Of a stretch of DNA of 64,000 bases, positions 59,981 to 64,000 are shown piece after piece. Below the pieces are notes generated by a model. That model was not told the DNA's origin and made no database searches. It saw nothing but the letters and a program-made list of their open reading frames with translations. This stretch comes from Nonomuraea sp. SYSU D8015 (GTDB lineage Bacteria > Actinomycetota > Actinomycetes > Streptosporangiales > Streptosporangiaceae). The translations under genes and the position numbers were made by a program. Location of the stretch: the NCBI RefSeq assembly GCF_008065375.1, contig NZ_VJYI01000015.1, positions 1 through 64,000 on the forward strand. The letters are read 5' to 3'. Position 1 is the first letter of the stretch, and every line of letters begins with the position of its first letter.

Positions 59981-60857
59981 ATGTCGCTGGCCGCCGCGCT
60001 GCTCGCCGCGGACTCGATCTTAGTCATCCTCCTCATGTCGTCGGCCTCAGCGGCAGCCTGCGCGACGGCATGGAACGCCTCCACCGCCTACCAGGGCGGC
60101 GCCGTGGTCTCTTACCACGGGCATAACTGGTCGGCCAAGTGGTGGACGCAGAGCGAAACCCCCGGCAACGCCGGCGTCTGGGCCGATCAGGGCACCTGTG
60201 GAGGCGGGGCGGGACACCTGCCCCGTCCTGCAACCACCTGAACTGGGTGGCCGGTCAGTGGTACGCGGTGGGCAGCATCGTCCGATATATGGACGGCAAG
60301 TACTACATCGCCGTACACGGGAACCCCGGCTACGACCCGGTGATCTCCCACCGGCAGCGACACGATCAAGAAGCAGGAGGCCGCCGCCTTCCTGGCCAAC
60401 GTCAACCACGAGACGGTCGGGCTGGTCCACATCGTCGAGCGGAACACCGCCGACTACCCGCACTACTGCGATGTCGGCCAACCCTACGGCCGCCCCGCGG
60501 GACAGGCCGCCTACTACGGCCGCGGGCCGATCCAGTTGAGCTGGAAGTTCAACTACAAGGCGGCGGGTGACACCCTAGGCATCAATTTGCTGACCGACCC
60601 GTGGAAGGTGGAACGGGACTCCGGCGGTCGCGTGGAAGACCGCGCTGTGGTGCTGGATGACCCAGAACGGCCCGGGAACCATGACCGCGCACAACGCCAT
60701 GGTCAACAGCCGTGGGTTCGGCGAGACGATCCGCAGCATCAACGGCAGCTTGGAATGCTGTGGCGCGAACCCGGGCCAGGTTCAGAGCCGGGTGAACGCC
60801 TACCAGAGGTTCACCCAGATTCTCGGCGTGAGCCCGGGCGGCAACCTCTCCTGCTGA
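59981..60857 (+). pseudogene. secreted GH19 chitinase with chitin-binding domain, frameshifted
   Basis: From ATG 59981: MSLAAALLAADSILVILLMS (signal), then a CBM5/12 (WNASTAYQGGAVVSYHGHNW). After a frameshift a second binding-like segment reads LNWVAGQWYAVGSIVRYMDG. A further shift gives the GH19 core EAAAFLANVNHETVGL and QAAYYGRGPIQLSWKFNYKA, where the first catalytic Glu lies in NHET. After another shift the end reads TQNGPGTMTAHNAMVNSRGF and SINGSLECCGANP to the stop. At least three frameshifts make it non-functional. Confidence 0.75.
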
Positions 60858-60969
60858 CGGTTCAGTCGTCGTGAGCCAAGGGCGCGTGGACTCCCGCCAT
60901 TTGCGGATCATCGTCCGGACGTCCACCGGCCGGCCGGGTCGCGCGCCTGGTGGCGGTCCGATTCTCGCG

Positions 60970-61593
60970 TCAGTGTGGAGACCGAACCGGGCGTTCGACG
61001 CGGGTGGGGTTGCCGCGTACGAGCTCATCGTGGATGCGCCAGCGGGCGGTGCTGACGGCGCGCTCCGCCGCCTCGTCGCCGTGCTCTATGCGCTGTCGCA
61101 GCAGCCGCATGGCGATGCCGCGGTTGAGGCTGAATTGCCGCTCGGTGTCGACCACGACGACAATCCCCGTGGGCCGATGGGTCGCCCGTACGGCCGTGCT
61201 GGCCTTGTTCCGATGTTGACCGCCGGGACCGCCGGTGCGGCAGGCGACGATGTCGACGTCTGCTTCCGTGAACGTCGTGCGGGGGGTGTCGGCCTGGCAC
61301 GGCCGGGCGATGACGTACCAGTTCTTTCGGCTGGTGTTGGCCCGGTATGGGCTGGGGGCCTGCCAGCACAGGGTTCCGGTCCACGAGGCGGCGAACGCCT
61401 CGGCGCCGTCACCTGTGATTCGGATGAGGACCGATCGGTAGGTGCCGGGCCTGTCACCGGAAACGGTATGGGCCCGATGGGTCTCCAGGTCCTGCCGGGT
61501 GGCGTCGGCTTCCAGGCGGCGCAGCAGCTGGGCCAATGCCCAGGCACACTCCTGCGGGCCGCGCCCGGCCGACAGAAGCAGGTGGACGCTCAC
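60970..61593 (-). CDS. prfH: PrfH, release-factor homologue of RNA repair
   Basis: 207 residues. It has the class-I release-factor GGQ loop in RTGGPGGQHRNKASTAVRAT, the domain-3 core without the stop-codon-reading domain, and a C-terminal basic helix. PrfH homologues encoded with RtcB release the nascent peptide from ribosomes whose 16S rRNA has been cut in the decoding centre, so that RtcB can reseal it. The ATG overlaps the RtcB stop (ATGA), so the two proteins are made together. The frame and length match the family well. Confidence 0.88.
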   Translation of the reverse strand: MSVHLLLSAGRGPQECAWALAQLLRRLEADATRQDLETHRAHTVSGDRPGTYRSVLIRITGDGAEAFAASWTGTLCWQAPSPYRANTSRKNWYVIARPCQADTPRTTFTEADVDIVACRTGGPGGQHRNKASTAVRATHRPTGIVVVVDTERQFSLNRGIAMRLLRQRIEHGDEAAERAVSTARWRIHDELVRGNPTRVERPVRSPH

Positions 61594-62723
61594 GACCGCC
61601 CTCGCTTACGGCGGCCATGGGGCGTGGATCCGAGGTCGGGCGTCTTGTAGGTGACGAGAGGGATCGTGGTGGTCACGGGCGTGGCCAGGTCATGCTCGAC
61701 GAGGTCGGCGATCACTCGCTCGATGCGCTTGTACGCCGTTGGCGCCTCCTCGAAGAGCAACTGGCGGTCGCCGCACACCACCAGCGACCCCATCGGTGTA
61801 CGGCGCAGTTCCTCGACCGTGTGCTTGGCCCGCCCCCGGCGCAGGGCGTCCGCACGCGACATCTTGCGGCCCGCGCCGTGTGCCACGGAATGGCCGGCGT
61901 CCGGCCCGGCGTGGGCGGCCACGAGGTAGGAAGGGGTGCCGCGCGTACCTGCGATGAGCACGTCGCGGCCGTCACCCGGCGCCGCCCCCTTGCGGTGCAG
62001 GTAGATCCCGTCGCGGATCTCGACCAGGTTGTGGCACTGGTCGACGATCGGCTCGGTGGGCTCGAACCCCAGGGCATGGGCGACCCGGGCGGCCAGCAGC
62101 CGCCGGTTGAGCGAACCCCAGCGTACGGCGTCGTCATGCATCGCCAGGTAGGCACCGGGATCAGGGGCGGGACCCGCGCCGTGGACCTCGGTGTGCGCCC
62201 GCAGGATCCGTTCGCCCAGCCCTCGTGAACCGCTGTGGACGATGAGCACCAGGTCACCGGTGGCGAGCCCGAGACGGCTCGCGTGGCCCGGCTCGAAGAC
62301 GGTCCCGATTCTTGCCAGCTCGACGAAGTGATTGCCCCGGCCGACCGTCCCGAGACCCTCGACGTGACCGGCGGGAATATCGCCCTTCACCACGGCCCAG
62401 GCGGGGTCGTCGGCATCCTGCTCGGGATCCAGCGCGCGATCGAGATCGGGGAACCGGGCGGCGAGCTTCTCGGGTACGGCGCGCTTGAGCTTGACGGGGA
62501 ACACGGCGATGCCGCAACCGATGTCGGAGCCCACCAGGAACGGGTACAAGACCGTTGACGCCATGGCGGCGCCGATGGGGGCGCCCTTGCCGGGGTGCAG
62601 ATCCGGCATGGCGGCGACGTGCATCATGCCTTCGAGGGCGGCCACCTGGTGGCACTGCGCGACGGCATCGGACTCGATCCAGCTCGTGGGGGAGGCGAAC
62701 ACGGTGACGGTGGCCGGCCCCAT
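61590..62723 (-). CDS. rtcB: RtcB-family RNA ligase paired with PrfH
   Basis: About 377 residues from ATG 62723. The motifs are complete: MPDLHPGKGAPIGAAMAS, VGSDIGCGIAVF, GRGNHFVELARI, HSGSRGLGERIL, LHRKGAAPGDGRDVLIAGT and SVAHGAGRKMSR, whose His is the guanylylated residue. It joins RNA 3'-phosphate or 2',3'-cyclic-phosphate ends to 5'-OH ends using GTP and Mn. The length matches the short RtcB2 type that travels with PrfH. A TTG at 62775, preceded by gaagagag, is a possible earlier start. The target is probably toxin-cut 16S rRNA. Confidence 0.9.
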   Translation of the reverse strand: MGPATVTVFASPTSWIESDAVAQCHQVAALEGMMHVAAMPDLHPGKGAPIGAAMASTVLYPFLVGSDIGCGIAVFPVKLKRAVPEKLAARFPDLDRALDPEQDADDPAWAVVKGDIPAGHVEGLGTVGRGNHFVELARIGTVFEPGHASRLGLATGDLVLIVHSGSRGLGERILRAHTEVHGAGPAPDPGAYLAMHDDAVRWGSLNRRLLAARVAHALGFEPTEPIVDQCHNLVEIRDGIYLHRKGAAPGDGRDVLIAGTRGTPSYLVAAHAGPDAGHSVAHGAGRKMSRADALRRGRAKHTVEELRRTPMGSLVVCGDRQLLFEEAPTAYKRIERVIADLVEHDLATPVTTTIPLVTYKTPDLGSTPHGRRKRGRS

Positions 62724-63065
62724 GGCCGGGGTGGACGGCGGCGGGGACTCCTGCCGGAAGTCTTGCTGAGACAAAGACGCTCTCTTCGCTGAACAGGTAT
62801 GGGTGGGCGGCATCACGGCGCGAGCCGACGCCGTGGCATTTCGGTGTAGAGGGGTGCTGTCCGTCAGAGCATCATGAACACCACGATCTCTGAGCCCGCC
62901 AATGCTGGGCAAGCGGTTTTAGCCCGTACGGGCCTGCACGCCCTCATCCTGGGTCTTGCGTGATGCCTCTTCGCATCGCTGACTGACTAACTGAGTGACT
63001 ACGGGGCGAGACGAAGCCGCGAGGCTCAGCCGGACCGTTACCCGTAGCGCCGTAGCTGGCCGGTC

Positions 63066-63228
63066 AGGCGGTTGGGCTCGGCCTGGGGAGCGCACCATCG
63101 CCTCGCTCGGCGGATACCGCCGCCTCACACTCCGATACGAGCGCCACGGCCACCTGTTAACGTTAGCTGCATTCCCCGCCCTTGCAGCCGCCATCACCTG
63201 CTACAAGAAACTCACCAACTGGGACATG
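63066..63228 (+). pseudogene. IS5-family transposase C-terminal relic
   Basis: The plus frame reads ERTIASLGGYRRLTLRYERH, then after drift ALAAAITCYKKLTNWDML. It matches the end of IS5-type transposases (VERTIAWLGGYRRLTLRYER... AAALTCYKKL). The catalytic glutamate region (ER-x-x-A-x-L) is included but everything upstream is lost. Bases 63229-63490 hold nothing recognisable. Confidence 0.6.
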
Positions 63229-63490
63229 CTCTTAGCTTTTTCGCACAGCCCAGCGCGCCGCCCAGGTCACGACCGACACGTGGGAACGTGGACGACGGCG
63301 CCGACGTGACCGGCAACCTCGGGGCCACCGGGCCCGGCTCGGCGGCCCGCCGGCTACTGCTCACCCCGACCATCGCCAGCCTGGACACCCACAGCTGAGC
63401 CGTCACCGTCACCAGCTCGGCGACCAACACGACGGCCGCGAGCGGACTGCAGATCCGGGCGCGTCGGGCGTTCCTGTGAAGGCGCGATGA

Positions 63491-63961
63491 TCATTCTGAT
63501 GGGTTGCGGTGGCGTGGTGGGTGAGCGTCGAATCGCTTCCGGAGGGTATCGACAAGCCACACGAGCGCGCCGAAGGCGGACAACACCACAAGAATCGCAG
63601 CACCGAGCCCGGTGTCGTTCCTGGTCTCGACCCCAGCCCACAGCAGCAGGGCTGAGAGGCTTCCCCAGGTGCGGAGGTTTGACCGTAGTGCCCAGCACAG
63701 ACCGGCGACGAGGGGGGTGACCGCTCGCGATGCCGTCCATGTGACGCGCGAATGTATGCCAGCGTAGAGAATGCCTACCGCGAAGCGGACGACTCCGGCT
63801 CGAGTACCCGTGGCAGCGATCTCCCGGAGCTCGTAACGCCACTGATCATCCCGCTCGGGCTCCACGGCCAACGCTGAGCCCACGGTAAGTAGTCGCTCAA
63901 CAACCCCCGAACGACGATTGAATCGAAGACGAGATCCCACAACATGCGCCCGTATGTCCAC
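63491..63961 (-). CDS. hypothetical membrane protein
   Basis: 156 residues starting MDIRAHVVGSRLRFNRRSGV. Three probable membrane segments: AGVVRFAVGILYAGIHSRV, WGSLSALLLWAGVET and AAILVVLSAFGALVWLVDTL, with a basic His/Arg-rich tail. The first 55 residues are soluble and charged. I do not recognise the family. The frame is consistent and free of stops, but no ribosome site is obvious and the neighbours give no clue. Confidence 0.45.
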   Translation of the reverse strand: MDIRAHVVGSRLRFNRRSGVVERLLTVGSALAVEPERDDQWRYELREIAATGTRAGVVRFAVGILYAGIHSRVTWTASRAVTPLVAGLCWALRSNLRTWGSLSALLLWAGVETRNDTGLGAAILVVLSAFGALVWLVDTLRKRFDAHPPRHRNPSE

Positions 63962-64000
63962 AGGAATGTACAGGGGGACCGGCTCGCGTGGATGAGGTCG

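Noticed and set aside
1..64000. CRISPR array or replication origin
   Set aside because: No regularly spaced direct repeats with unique spacers and no DnaA-box clusters or rep gene were seen.

Overview
The window is high-GC actinobacterial DNA. Its gene content (SARP regulators, a thiopeptide-like RiPP cluster, many secreted plant-polysaccharide enzymes with ricin-type CBM13 modules, pSAM2-like integration scars) suggests a member of the Streptosporangiales such as Nonomuraea or Streptosporangium. Assignment to genus is inference. The window reads as a plastic accessory region: intact operons are separated by decayed genes.

Layout. 1-8.9 kb: IS3 fragment, XRE/TPR regulator, a tRNA-Pro-like attachment remnant (2125), decayed P450, ArsR and integrase-like genes, two SRPBCC proteins, a nuclease-fold protein, a second attachment remnant (7333) with an integrase stump, and the C-terminal half of an AfsR-type regulator. 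9.1-11.9 kb: a secreted heparinase II/III-like lyase. 12.4-25.7 kb: an azole-forming, dehydrating RiPP cluster read leftward as a chain of overlapping genes. 25.8-26.7 kb: debris of an integrative element. 26.8-43.5 kb: secreted glycan-degrading enzymes (GH5, three GH43, esterase, PL11, two GH53) mixed with relics of the same families, pointing to arabinogalactan and rhamnogalacturonan-I breakdown. 43.5-45.6 kb: transposase relics and a broken DUF418 gene. 45.6-50.3 kb: lipid-phosphate genes (diacylglycerol kinase-like, two PAP2, phospholipase D, DUF1206). 50.5 kb: a third attachment remnant with an integrase stump. 51-60 kb: an nSTAND/WD40 protein, a small SARP, a broken M50-like peptidase, a large AfsR-type SARP. 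60-64 kb: GH19 chitinase relic, an RtcB-PrfH RNA-repair pair, an IS5 relic and a membrane protein.

How parts work together. The RiPP precursor (22552-22785) has a thiopeptide-like leader, a Cys/Ser/Thr-rich core and an acidic C-terminal tail. Around it are a split LanB dehydratase, a SagB-type dehydrogenase, two YcaO proteins, three E1/ThiF-like proteins and an ABC exporter. Only one LanB-C/thiopep_ocin protein is visible and no second (pyridine-synthase) copy, so a linear goadsporin-like azole/dehydroamino-acid peptide is more likely than a classical thiopeptide. The precursor promoter has three 7-bp direct repeats at exactly 11-bp spacing, 8 bp before a -10 box, which is the canonical SARP-activated layout. 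The same heptamer pair with the same 8-bp geometry precedes the heparinase gene, and a weaker pair precedes the large SARP gene. This suggests one SARP regulon linking the RiPP, the lyase and the regulator.
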